Assembly: GCF_900109615.1 (NCBI RefSeq)
Contig: NZ_FOIX01000001.1
Location: 744,001 to 808,000, forward strand
Length of the DNA: 64,000 bases
Direction of reading: 5' to 3'
From: Kaistella antarctica
Lineage (GTDB): Bacteria > Bacteroidota > Bacteroidia > Flavobacteriales > Weeksellaceae
Numbering within the stretch: position 1 is the stretch's first letter; the number at the start of each line of letters is the position of its first letter. The position numbers were made by a program, and so were the translations under genes. Shown piece after piece: positions 27,574-35,693 of this stretch. The notes below the pieces were generated by a model, which made no database searches, was not told the DNA's origin, and saw only the letters and a list, made by a program, of their open reading frames with translations.

Positions 27574-29766
27574 TTATTTTAAATTTTTTTCTTTTTCTTC
27601 CCATTTATAAAAAGCAAGCGCAACATTAATTTCAAAGTAAGAATAATCTTCGCCCAATTCTTCTTTTATCGCCTTTAAAGACAGAATAGTTTGAGTTTTT
27701 GCAATAGAAATGATAGGATCTATTTTATTGATATCCATTAATTCGCTAGCTTTAATTGTTCCCACTTCCACGAAATTAGCCAGGTGATTTTGAATGGTAT
27801 TTAAAGACATATTTCTGATATTTGCGATTTCTTCTACGCTGTTTCCCTCTTTGTATAATTGAAAAGTTGTGGTATATGTTCCCGCTTCATATTTATTTAT
27901 TTTCTTGGGTGCGCGTTTTATTCTCGGTGTTTTTTCGGCAATCTTGCTCTGTAAATTATTTTTGTTGCAAAAGTCTAATATTACATTTAAAAATATCTCG
28001 CCGTATTTTTCTATTTTAAAGGCTCCGAAACCACTTATCTGCTCGAGTTCTTCTTTTGTATTAGGAAGATATGTTGCCAGTTCCATCAAACTAGCATCGG
28101 AAAAAATAACATAAGGTGGTACGTTTTCTTGCTCGGCTTGTTGTCTTCTTAAAATTCTTAATTCGTCAAATAATTCCAGATTCGTTTCTATATTATCGGA
28201 AGGATCAGAAATCTCTATTTCCGCCACAGTTACTGCTTGGGCTTGTTCTTTTACTTTTTGAAGGTTTACTTCTCTCTTGCCAAATAAGACGTCTTTACTG
28301 GCTTCTGTTAGTTTTAGTACTGGAAACTCTTCATTCGAATCACGTAGAAAATCATTAATCACTAACTGCTTTATTAGATTTTGCCAGTACGTTTTGTCCG
28401 CGTTGGCACCAATGCCATAAGTGGGCAAATTGCGCATATAATCGGTAATTTTCACCCCTTTCGAACCGCGAAGGAAATCGATAATTAAATTTTTTCCATA
28501 TCGTTCTTTCAATCGATAAACGGCACTTAATAATTTCTGAGCATCTTCAGTAGCATCCCAATTTTCAAAATCACTGAGACAATAATCACAAGAATTACAA
28601 TTGCCAGGATGGGATTCTCCAAAATATTCCATCAGATATTGTCGTCTGCATTTTTGCATTTCGGCAAAGTCGGTCATTTGCTGCAATTTTCGCAGCATTA
28701 AGGATGATTGTTCCTCGTTACCTTCCACCATTGCAAATTTTTTCAACTTCATCACATCGGCATTGGAGTAAAATAAAATCGCCTCACTTGGTAATCCATC
28801 TCTGCCGGCTCTTCCTGTTTCCTGGTAATAACTTTCTATGTTTTTCGGAAGATCTGCGTGCATTACAAAACGGACATTACTCTTGTCGATTCCCATTCCA
28901 AATGCAATGGTAGCAATCATCACTCTGATTTTATCTTTGATGAAGTCGTCTTGAACCTGCGCTCGTTCAGTAGAAGAAATCCCTGCATGATAAAAAGCAG
29001 CGTTGACACCGTTTTCTTTTAAATTATTCGCCAAATCTTCGGTTCCTTTTCGGGACAAACAGTAAATAATTCCCGAGTCATTTGGATGCTCATTGAGATA
29101 TTTAACAACGTGATTGAGCACAGATTGTTTCGGCTGTACAAAGTATTTAATATTGGGCCTATCAAAAGAGGAGATTAAAACAGCCGGTTCTTGAAGATTG
29201 AGTTGTTTAATGATATCTTTCCTCGTAATTTCATCAGCACTTGCAGTTAAAGCAATAATTGGAGTTTGCGGAAATTCTTTTTTTAATCCATTTAAAAATA
29301 AATAATCTGGACGAAAATCGTGTCCCCAATGAGACACACAATGAGCTTCATCGACTGCAAAAAGGGAAATATTAATTTCTTTCAGCAAGTTTAAAAATGA
29401 ACCATTATCTGCGCTTAATTTTTCTGGCGCAACATATAAAAGTTTGAGTTTGTCTTCTTTTAATTGACGAAAAGTTTCATTCTGCTCCAAAGGATTCATC
29501 GAAGAATTGAGGAAAGCTGCAGAAATTCCATTTACTCGCAAAGCATCAACTTGGTCTTTCATTAATGCAATTAATGGTGAAATAACAATTGCTGTTCCGT
29601 CTAAAACCAAGGCTGGAACTTGATAACATAAAGATTTTCCACCGCCCGTTGGCATGAGTACAAACGTGTCTTTTTTTGCAATTACATTTTCAACGGCGCT
29701 CGCTTGGTTCAATCTGAAACTATCGTAGCCAAAATATTGTTGAAGAATTTCTGTAGATTTTTTCAT
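27574..29766 (-). CDS. recQ: ATP-dependent DNA helicase RecQ
   Basis: RecQ unwinds DNA 3' to 5' in recombination and repair. The 730-residue product has Walker A (MPTGGGKSLCYQ, about 39-49), DEAH in VDEAHCVSHWGHDFRPDY (139-142 and on), ALTASAD, motif V/VI around QETGRAGRDG, the zinc-binding cysteine cluster (KCRRQYLMEYFG with CNSCDYC), an HRDC domain (about 535-610) and a C-terminal helix-turn-helix region with NSVEEIANIRNMSLNTIQNH. Length and order are typical of Bacteroidota RecQ. It stands alone, 125 bases from the antitoxin gene with a terminator in the gap. Confidence 0.97.
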   Translation of the reverse strand: MKKSTEILQQYFGYDSFRLNQASAVENVIAKKDTFVLMPTGGGKSLCYQVPALVLDGTAIVISPLIALMKDQVDALRVNGISAAFLNSSMNPLEQNETFRQLKEDKLKLLYVAPEKLSADNGSFLNLLKEINISLFAVDEAHCVSHWGHDFRPDYLFLNGLKKEFPQTPIIALTASADEITRKDIIKQLNLQEPAVLISSFDRPNIKYFVQPKQSVLNHVVKYLNEHPNDSGIIYCLSRKGTEDLANNLKENGVNAAFYHAGISSTERAQVQDDFIKDKIRVMIATIAFGMGIDKSNVRFVMHADLPKNIESYYQETGRAGRDGLPSEAILFYSNADVMKLKKFAMVEGNEEQSSLMLRKLQQMTDFAEMQKCRRQYLMEYFGESHPGNCNSCDYCLSDFENWDATEDAQKLLSAVYRLKERYGKNLIIDFLRGSKGVKITDYMRNLPTYGIGANADKTYWQNLIKQLVINDFLRDSNEEFPVLKLTEASKDVLFGKREVNLQKVKEQAQAVTVAEIEISDPSDNIETNLELFDELRILRRQQAEQENVPPYVIFSDASLMELATYLPNTKEELEQISGFGAFKIEKYGEIFLNVILDFCNKNNLQSKIAEKTPRIKRAPKKINKYEAGTYTTTFQLYKEGNSVEEIANIRNMSLNTIQNHLANFVEVGTIKASELMDINKIDPIISIAKTQTILSLKAIKEELGEDYSYFEINVALAFYKWEEKEKNLK

Positions 29767-29835
29767 TGCTCAAAATTTGTGTTCTGGTAAAATTAGTTAA
29801 TTAAAAACTCAGTTTATATTTGCTTAAATTAAAAA

Positions 29836-29870
29836 ATCCTCACTGTTTTTAAAAACAATGAGGCTTTTTT
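29836..29870 (-). terminator. Terminator after higA
   Basis: CCTCA-C-TGTTTTT pairs with AAAAACA-A-TGAGG, a nearly perfect stem with T-runs on both sides. On the minus strand it follows higA and precedes the recQ promoter region. Confidence 0.85.
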
Positions 29871-29891
29871 ATATTGATTTGAAAAGAAATT

Positions 29892-30245
29892 TTAAACTCC
29901 TAAAATGACAGACGCATCAATATTTAATTTCTTACTTATTTCCCTAGCTACTTTCAAAGTGGGTTCAGATTTTCCTGTTAAATATTCGCTAATTCTGGAT
30001 GGACTTACATTTAATATCTCCGAAAGTTTGACTTGATTGATATCCATTTCAAACATCCGTAGTTTTAAAGTTTCTTTTAAAGATGGCTTTTCTATGGGAA
30101 AATATTTCTCTTCATAATCTGCAACCAAATCTGACAGAAAATCTAACTGTATAAAGTTTTTGTCATTTTGCGAAGTTTCATTTCCAACTACTTTTAATAG
30201 TTCTTCAATTCTTTCGCAACTTACTTCGTATTGTCTTTTTGTCAT
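29892..30245 (-). CDS. higA: HigA-type antitoxin
   Basis: HigA neutralises the HigB mRNA interferase and represses the operon by DNA binding. From the ATG at 30245 the product has 117 residues (MTKRQYEVSCERIEELLKVV). A C-terminal helix-turn-helix reads VKLSEILNVSPSRISEYLTG. The frame is open 27 codons further upstream, but that would run into the higB gene, and the shorter start fits the family. The gap to higB is 4 bases. The toxin comes first and the antitoxin second, as is usual for higBA. Confidence 0.88.
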   Translation of the reverse strand: MTKRQYEVSCERIEELLKVVGNETSQNDKNFIQLDFLSDLVADYEEKYFPIEKPSLKETLKLRMFEMDINQVKLSEILNVSPSRISEYLTGKSEPTLKVAREISKKLNIDASVILGV

Positions 30246-30249
30246 GATA

Positions 30250-30543
30250 CTAAATTTCTGAAGCATTAATTTTATCGTATTGCGAATGAGTCCCAATAAA
30301 TCTGATGTAAACTTTCTGCGATGCAAATATTATAATTGCTACTAACCGATAGTGGTTGCCTTTGATATTAAACACAAAACGATTATTTCCAACATAATCT
30401 ACAGAATTAAATGAATTTTTAATATCTACTAAATTTGTCCAATCTTCGCCCTTAGTTCTCGAATACCAATCTTTTAAAGCAATTTCCGCATCTGGATACT
30501 TTAAAGTGAAATCTTTAATTTTCAAAAAACTTACGATTCTCAT
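30250..30543 (-). CDS. higB: HigB-type mRNA interferase toxin
   Basis: HigB toxins have the RelE fold and cut mRNA at the ribosome. The 97-residue product is of normal length and carries the family pattern: DAEIALKDWYSRTKGEDW near the N-terminus, NNRFVFNIKGNHYRLVAIII in the core and IRFIGTHSQYDKI near the end, which contains the His and Tyr expected near the active site. Its promoter (30550-30579) is a good match to the Bacteroidota form. Confidence 0.9.
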   Translation of the reverse strand: MRIVSFLKIKDFTLKYPDAEIALKDWYSRTKGEDWTNLVDIKNSFNSVDYVGNNRFVFNIKGNHYRLVAIIIFASQKVYIRFIGTHSQYDKINASEI

Positions 30544-30549
30544 TCAGCA

Positions 30550-30579
30550 CAAATTTAATAATTATATTTTGAATTTCAA
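30550..30579 (-). promoter_or_regulatory. higBA promoter
   Basis: On the minus strand TTG (plus-strand CAA at 30577-30579) and TAAATTTG (plus-strand 30550-30557) are 19 bases apart. The -7 box lies only 7 bases before the higB ATG, so the transcript would have almost no leader. HigA probably binds here. Confidence 0.75.
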
Positions 30580-30608
30580 ATTAAAATACCAAAAATCAAA
30601 ATTGAATT

Positions 30609-32363
30609 CTAATCTTTAAGTTCAACTTTCAAAGCCAACTCGTCCAACTGCTCGCCCGCAATCGGACTCGGAGCATCGATCATTACATCTCGTCCTGAAT
30701 TATTTTTCGGGAAAGCGATATAATCTCTGATCACTTCATTCCCATCAAGAATCGCAACCAAACGGTCGAAACCTAATGCTAATCCAGCGTGTGGTGGTGC
30801 CCCATATTGAAAAGCATTCATTAAGAATCCGAATTGGGCTTCTGCCGCTTCTTTGGTGAAACCTAATAAATTGAACATTTTTGCTTGTAGATCTTTATCG
30901 AAAATTCTAACCGAACCACCACCGATTTCATTTCCGTTGAGGATTAAATCGTAAGCATTTGCTCTCGCTTTTCCGGGATCGGTTTCTAATAAATGAACGT
31001 CTTCTGGCTTCGGTGCAGTAAACGGATGGTGCATTGCATGATAACGATTCGTTTCTTCATCCCATTCTAACAATGGGAAATCTACGACCCAAAGTGGTGC
31101 GAATTCTTTTGGATTTCTTAATCCTAATCTGTTCCCCAATTCCATTCTCAAGGCAGAAAGTTGGGTTCTTACTTTATTTTCGTTTCCAGACATTAGGAAA
31201 ATTAAATCTCCTGGTTTTGCGACGAATTTTTCTGTTATCTTCTTTAAGTCTTCTTCGTTGTAAAATTTATTGACGGAAGAAGTAACGGTTCCGTCATTTT
31301 GGAATTTAATCCATATCATTCCGTTTGCGCCAATTTGCGGACGTTTTACCCAATCGATTAATTCATCGATTTGTTTTCTGGTGTATTCTGCACAACCTTG
31401 AACGTTGATTCCGACTACCAGTTCTGCGTCGTCGAATATTTTGAAATCTTTTCCTTTTACCAAATCATTTACTTCCACGAATTCCATCCCGAATCTGATA
31501 TCCGGTTTGTCGTTTCCGTATTTTTTCATTGCGTCTGCAAAAGTCATTCTTGGGAATTTTCCGAACTCTTTTCCGGCAATATCTTTTAATAAAGTTGCGG
31601 TCATTCCTTCGAAGATTTGTAAAACATCTTCCTGTTCCACGAATGCCATTTCACAATCGATCTGTGTGAATTCAGGTTGACGGTCAGCTCTTAAATCTTC
31701 ATCACGGAAACATTTTACAATCTGGAAATAGCGATCCATTCCACCGATCATCAATAATTGTTTGAAAGTTTGTGGCGATTGCGGCAAAGCATAAAACTGT
31801 CCTGGATTCATACGGCTTGGAACGACGAAATCCCTTGCTCCTTCGGGAGTTGATTTAATAAGAACCGGAGTTTCTACTTCGATGAAATCTTGGTCAGATA
31901 AATAGTTACGAACTTTCTGCGCCATTTTGTGACGGAAAATTAATTTGTCTTTTACGGGATTACGTCGGATATCTAAATATCTGTATTTCATACGAAGTTC
32001 TTCACCGCCATCAGTTTGGTCTTCAATGGTGAAGGGTGGAACTTCTGAGGAATTTAAAATCGTTAATTTTTCAACTAATATTTCAATATCTCCAGTTGGG
32101 ATTTTAGGGTTTTTGCTCACTCTCTCAATAACTTTTCCTTCAACTTGAATGACGAATTCCCGTCCAAGTTTGTTCGCATTTTCTAACAATTCTGCAGACG
32201 AACGATCGGCATCAAAAACCAACTGGGTAATTCCGTAACGATCACGTAAATCAATCCAAATCATAAATCCTTTGTCGCGGATGGTTTGAACCCAGCCAGA
32301 AAGAGTGACCGTTTGATCGATGTTTTGAGAAGTTAATTCTCCGTTGGTGTGCGTACGAAACAT
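30609..32363 (-). CDS. aspS: Aspartyl-tRNA synthetase
   Basis: AspRS charges tRNA-Asp with aspartate. The 584-residue product is the full bacterial type: an N-terminal OB-fold anticodon domain ([20 protein letters not shown]), the class II catalytic core with motif 2 ([20 protein letters not shown]), the bacterial GAD insertion domain and motif 3 ([15 protein letters not shown]). The end [20 protein letters not shown] is typical. A TATCTTTG box on the minus strand at 32423-32430 lies 59 bases upstream. Confidence 0.98.
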   Translation of the reverse strand: MFRTHTNGELTSQNIDQTVTLSGWVQTIRDKGFMIWIDLRDRYGITQLVFDADRSSAELLENANKLGREFVIQVEGKVIERVSKNPKIPTGDIEILVEKLTILNSSEVPPFTIEDQTDGGEELRMKYRYLDIRRNPVKDKLIFRHKMAQKVRNYLSDQDFIEVETPVLIKSTPEGARDFVVPSRMNPGQFYALPQSPQTFKQLLMIGGMDRYFQIVKCFRDEDLRADRQPEFTQIDCEMAFVEQEDVLQIFEGMTATLLKDIAGKEFGKFPRMTFADAMKKYGNDKPDIRFGMEFVEVNDLVKGKDFKIFDDAELVVGINVQGCAEYTRKQIDELIDWVKRPQIGANGMIWIKFQNDGTVTSSVNKFYNEEDLKKITEKFVAKPGDLIFLMSGNENKVRTQLSALRMELGNRLGLRNPKEFAPLWVVDFPLLEWDEETNRYHAMHHPFTAPKPEDVHLLETDPGKARANAYDLILNGNEIGGGSVRIFDKDLQAKMFNLLGFTKEAAEAQFGFLMNAFQYGAPPHAGLALGFDRLVAILDGNEVIRDYIAFPKNNSGRDVMIDAPSPIAGEQLDELALKVELKD

Positions 32364-32422
32364 GTTTTAAAGATATTTGAGGTTAGACTTTAGATATAAG
32401 AACTCATCTAAAATTTCAGGTG

Positions 32423-32430
32423 CAAAGATA
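32423..32430 (-). promoter_or_regulatory. -7 box for aspS
   Basis: Read on the minus strand this is TATCTTTG, followed by CACC. No TTG lies at the expected distance upstream. Confidence 0.5.
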
Positions 32431-32509
32431 AGATTTTTGGACGATTGATAGCGGTTTGTCATTGGACTTTATTTGTGAGCGGAGTGTGATTATAAGATAA
32501 TGGAAATTA

Positions 32510-32752
32510 AATTCTAGCGCGAGCGAAGCGATCACCAAAAAGGATGAGGGATTGTAGTTTTTAAAGTGATAGGAGAAAATATCCATTATTTTTATCCGTC
32601 ATTCTCAACTAATCACAATTTCGCGTGAGGGATTGTAGTGAAAATCCCGGAATGAAGCAAAGCGGAATGAGGAATTGCAATGAAAAGCCCGACCCAAGCG
32701 TTGGCAAATTTTCCATAATGAAGGTAAGCGTTGGAAAAGGGTCACGCCCTAA
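32510..32752. repeat. Degenerate intergenic repeat cluster between aspS and bTHX gene
   Basis: This 467-base spacer has no gene. Three related units occur: a TGAGGGATTGTAG unit at 32543, a longer GCGTGAGGGATTGTAGTG unit at 32623 and the variant GAATGAGGAATTGCAATG at 32665, the last two followed by AAAATCCCG or AAAAGCCCG. AAGCGTTGG occurs twice (32696-32704 and 32736-32744), and GACCC/GGGTC form outer arms. GCGAGCGAAGCGA lies near 32520. It looks like decayed copies of one interspersed element. Confidence 0.65.
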
Positions 32753-32830
32753 ACTTTATGATTATTTAAGAATGGTTTGCCGATATAATTTCTAACTTTG
32801 TTAAAACCAACATTAAAAAATTATTTCATT

Positions 32831-33166
32831 ATGGGAAAAGGTGATAAAAAATCGAAAAGAGGAAAAATTATTGCAGGAAGCTATGGTAAGAAAAGACCAA
32901 AGAAAGCAAGTTCTATCAATCATGTTCCTGTGACAGTTTTAGATGAGGATGACAAAAAAGCTTCTAAAGAAAAAGTAAGAAAAGAGGTCGGTTATCCTAC
33001 TGACAAATCTGAAAATGCAGAAGTAGAGAAAAAACCTAAAGCGACGCCAAAACCTAAAGCGGAGAAAAAAGAAGATACGGCTGAAGCTAAACCGAAAGCT
33101 GAAAAAACAGCAGACAAGGAAGAAGCAAAACCGAAAGAAGAAAAACCTAAAAAAACCGAAGATTAA
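32831..33166 (+). CDS. 30S ribosomal protein bTHX (S31) with long charged tail
   Basis: From the ATG at 32831 the 111-residue product begins MGKGDKKSKRGKIIAGSYGK, then KRPKK. This matches the whole Thx/bTHX peptide, about 26 residues in Thermus, which lies in a cavity of the 30S head. About 80 more residues follow, made of Lys, Glu, Ala and Pro with repeats such as PKAEK and EEAKPKEEKPKKTED. I place the start at this ATG, not the TTG eleven codons upstream, because the family begins here. A TAACTTTG box (32793-32800) lies upstream. It is a single-gene unit with its own terminator. Confidence 0.85.
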   Translation: MGKGDKKSKRGKIIAGSYGKKRPKKASSINHVPVTVLDEDDKKASKEKVRKEVGYPTDKSENAEVEKKPKATPKPKAEKKEDTAEAKPKAEKTADKEEAKPKEEKPKKTED

Positions 33167-33180
33167 TCTTCGGTTTTTTT
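33151..33180 (+). terminator. Terminator overlapping the bTHX gene end
   Basis: AAAACCGAAGAT and ATCTTCGGTTTT form a perfect stem around TA, followed by T. The last codons of the gene lie in the left arm. Confidence 0.88.
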
Positions 33181-33199
33181 ATAGATGATGTTCGGAGAA

Positions 33200-33862
33200 T
33201 TATTTCCCGCCTAAAATACTGCCTAAAAGCCCACCTAATCCTCCTTGAGATTGTTGCTGATTTCCACCACCGAGCACACTTCCTAAAATATCGTTTAATG
33301 GATTTCCAGAAGAGTTCGCTTGTGAGCCGCCACCAAGAACACTTCCTAAAATATCATTTAGTGGATTTGAAGGTTCTGCTTGAGCCTGGCTTTGTGCGCC
33401 ACCCAAAATGCCACCTAGCAAATCTCCTAAACCACCACCAGAAGTAACTCCGCTCGATTGTTTTTGTTTACCGATGTAGCCCATAATCAATGGAGCTAAC
33501 ATTCCTAAAATCGGACCGATTTTATCCATCGAAATCCCAGTGTTTTGAGACAATCTATTTTCAACATTATTTTTTTCTCCGCCAAAAATATGATCTAAAA
33601 TTGAACTGCCTTCTTGCTGTCTAGCCACCGCTTGCGAAGGATCATTCAAAATACTTCCATCATGATCTTTGTCTAATGCGCTATTCAACGCATCCGCATC
33701 TGCTGAATTATCCTGTGATTTTTTTCTCAAATAAGAAATCACCAATGGCGCAGAAACTGCCAATAACGCGATCACCTGATTTTTACTAATTCCAAATTTA
33801 TTTTCTGCTTCACCAGCTACCTGATTTCCAGCACTTCCTGTAATAAGATCAATTAAACTCAT
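33200..33862 (-). CDS. DUF937 family protein with Gly-rich C-terminal repeats
   Basis: The 220-residue product has no signal peptide. The first 130 residues match DUF937: MSLIDLITGSAGNQVAGEAE, then VIALLAVSAPLVISYLRKKS and later MDKIGPILGMLAPLIMGYIG. The last 80 residues are Gly/Ser/Gln-rich and contain two copies of NPLNDILGSVLGGG plus related LGGLLGSILGG units, also visible as imperfect direct repeats in the DNA. The function is unknown. It is convergent with the bTHX gene. Confidence 0.88.
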   Translation of the reverse strand: MSLIDLITGSAGNQVAGEAENKFGISKNQVIALLAVSAPLVISYLRKKSQDNSADADALNSALDKDHDGSILNDPSQAVARQQEGSSILDHIFGGEKNNVENRLSQNTGISMDKIGPILGMLAPLIMGYIGKQKQSSGVTSGGGLGDLLGGILGGAQSQAQAEPSNPLNDILGSVLGGGSQANSSGNPLNDILGSVLGGGNQQQSQGGLGGLLGSILGGK

Positions 33863-33953
33863 TTTTTTTTTATTTTAAAGGTTATAAAAAATTTCGAGGC
33901 ATATTTAGCAAAAGACAGTCCATTTATGAAGTTCTATTTGAAGTTAAACTCAA

Positions 33954-34460
33954 TTAGTTTTTAAAGATGGGCACATTCGAACAGGCTTCACCAAACATTA
34001 GGGATTTCACGAGTGGCTTTAACTGTTCCACCAATTCGATATAAGCATTCTCGGGAATTGATTGGTCGCTGCAACCTTTAACTAAAACTCTTTTACCCAT
34101 CAAGTCAGTAAAATCGTAGGTTTGAACTGCTTGATGCATCAACAAAACTTCTAAATCTTCTCGATTACCGAACACTATTTTTTTAGCCGTTTCTGTTAAT
34201 TTTGCCGTAATTAGAAAGTAAGCCCAAAGGGGAACAATCGCATCTGCAGAATTAAAAATGTAAACGTAGCAATCATTATACTCGTCCGTATTGATCGCTG
34301 CTATTTTTTCCCTGAATTCTTTTTCCTTTAAAATCAATTCTTGAAAAAGAAAATCTTTTAAATCGATGCCGACTCTTTTCCCTTTTGGCACGAGTTGCGA
34401 CAGATCTAAATTGACCAAACCGCTTTCGGCTATTTTATTTTTTATTTCTAAATCAGACAT
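33954..34460 (-). CDS. DUF2480 family protein
   Basis: The 168-residue product matches DUF2480, a Bacteroidota family of unknown function. Typical segments are NKIAESGLVNLDLSQLVPKG, LKDFLFQELILKEKEFREK, IFNSADAIVPLWAYFLI and a C-terminal MGKRVLVKGCSDQSIPENAY with MFGEACSNVPIFKN. The two conserved cysteines (KGCS and EACS) could bind a metal. It is divergent from lpxB. Confidence 0.9.
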   Translation of the reverse strand: MSDLEIKNKIAESGLVNLDLSQLVPKGKRVGIDLKDFLFQELILKEKEFREKIAAINTDEYNDCYVYIFNSADAIVPLWAYFLITAKLTETAKKIVFGNREDLEVLLMHQAVQTYDFTDLMGKRVLVKGCSDQSIPENAYIELVEQLKPLVKSLMFGEACSNVPIFKN

Positions 34461-34470
34461 TTTTTTATTT

Positions 34471-34488
34471 TATCTTTGAACAAAATTA
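34471..34488. promoter_or_regulatory. Back-to-back -7 boxes for lpxB (+) and the DUF2480 gene (-)
   Basis: TATCTTTG on the plus strand (34471-34478) and TAATTTTG on the minus strand (plus-strand 34481-34488) both match TAnnTTTG and are 2 bases apart. Neither has an obvious TTG upstream. Confidence 0.5.
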
Positions 34489-34559
34489 AGGTAAATAATT
34501 GATTTTGAATGAAGGGTTCAAAACTCTGAAAGCTGAAATCTACAATCTAAAACTTCATC

Positions 34560-35666
34560 TTGAAATATTATATCATCGCTGGCGAAGCATCCGGAGATTT
34601 ACACGCTTCCAATTTAATGAAATCCCTTCTCAAAAAAGATTCTCAAGCAGAATTTCGTTTTTGGGGTGGCGATTTAATGACGGCTGTGGCTGGGTTTGAA
34701 CTGGTGAAGCATTATCGGGAATTAGCCTTTATGGGTTTCTTAGAAGTTGCTAAAAATTTGGGTGCCATTCTGAAAAACATCAAATATTGTAAGAAAGATT
34801 TGCAGCATTATCAACCCGATGTTTTAATTTTAGTTGATTATCCTGGCTTTAATTTACGGATCGCCGAGTTTGCTAAAAGTTTAGGAATTAAAGTCGTCTA
34901 TTATATTTCACCCCAACTTTGGGCGTGGAAAGAAGGCCGCGTTGAGAAGATTCGAAAGTTCGTCGATGAGATGTTAGTGATTCTTCCCTTCGAAAAAGAT
35001 TTTTACAAAAAACATAATGTTGAGGCACATTTCGTGGGACATCCTTTGCTAGATGCTATTTCTGATTTGCCGGAAATTGATATTGATCAATTTAAAAAAG
35101 ACAATAATCTAAATGCAAAGGAAATCATTGCTCTCTTGCCTGGATCACGTGAACAAGAGGTAACGAAAATGCTGGAGCTGATGCTTTCTATTCGTCCTCA
35201 TTTTGAGGAATATCAGTTTGTAATTGCAGGAGCCCCAAGTTTACCCAAGGAATTCTATCAAAAATTCACAGATGAAAATGTGCATTTCGTTTCTAATAAA
35301 ACGTATGACTTGTTGAGATGTTCTAAAGCTGCTTTAGTTGCTTCTGGAACAGCCACCTTAGAAACGGCGTTGCTCAATATTCCGGAAGTGGTTTGTTATC
35401 GAACCAGCACGGTTTCTTATGAGATTGGAAAACGGGTGGTTAAAAATCTCAAGTATATTTCCTTGGTCAACTTGATTATGGACAAAGAAATTGTAACAGA
35501 ATTGATTCAAAGCGATTTGAATACAAAAAAATTAGTGAAGGAGCTCAATGCAATTCTGGAGGGCAAAGGAAGAGATGAAATGCTTTCTGGTTTCAAACAA
35601 CTTAGAGCGAAACTAGGTGGAAAAGGCGCGAGTGATGAAGCGGCGGAAATAATTGTTAATGGGTGA
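34560..35666 (+). CDS. lpxB: Lipid-A-disaccharide synthase
   Basis: LpxB joins UDP-diacylglucosamine and lipid X to the lipid A disaccharide at the inner membrane (GT19). The 368-residue product has YYIIAGEASGDLHASNLM, RELAFMGFLEV, DYPGFNLRIAEFAK, YYISPQLWAWKEGRVEKI, HFVGHPLLDA, LLPGSREQEV and a C-terminal VASGTATLETALLNIPEVV. The start must be TTG at 34560: an in-frame TAA is four codons upstream and no ATG comes before the conserved start. The preceding leader contains heptad-like AATCTA repeats. Confidence 0.96.
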   Translation: MKYYIIAGEASGDLHASNLMKSLLKKDSQAEFRFWGGDLMTAVAGFELVKHYRELAFMGFLEVAKNLGAILKNIKYCKKDLQHYQPDVLILVDYPGFNLRIAEFAKSLGIKVVYYISPQLWAWKEGRVEKIRKFVDEMLVILPFEKDFYKKHNVEAHFVGHPLLDAISDLPEIDIDQFKKDNNLNAKEIIALLPGSREQEVTKMLELMLSIRPHFEEYQFVIAGAPSLPKEFYQKFTDENVHFVSNKTYDLLRCSKAALVASGTATLETALLNIPEVVCYRTSTVSYEIGKRVVKNLKYISLVNLIMDKEIVTELIQSDLNTKKLVKELNAILEGKGRDEMLSGFKQLRAKLGGKGASDEAAEIIVNG

Positions 35667-35693
35667 TTTTACCCGTGATTTTGTCAGCGAAAG

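Noticed and set aside
30246-30326. 27-codon N-terminal extension of the antitoxin
   Set aside because: It runs into the toxin gene, and the family start is the ATG at 30245.
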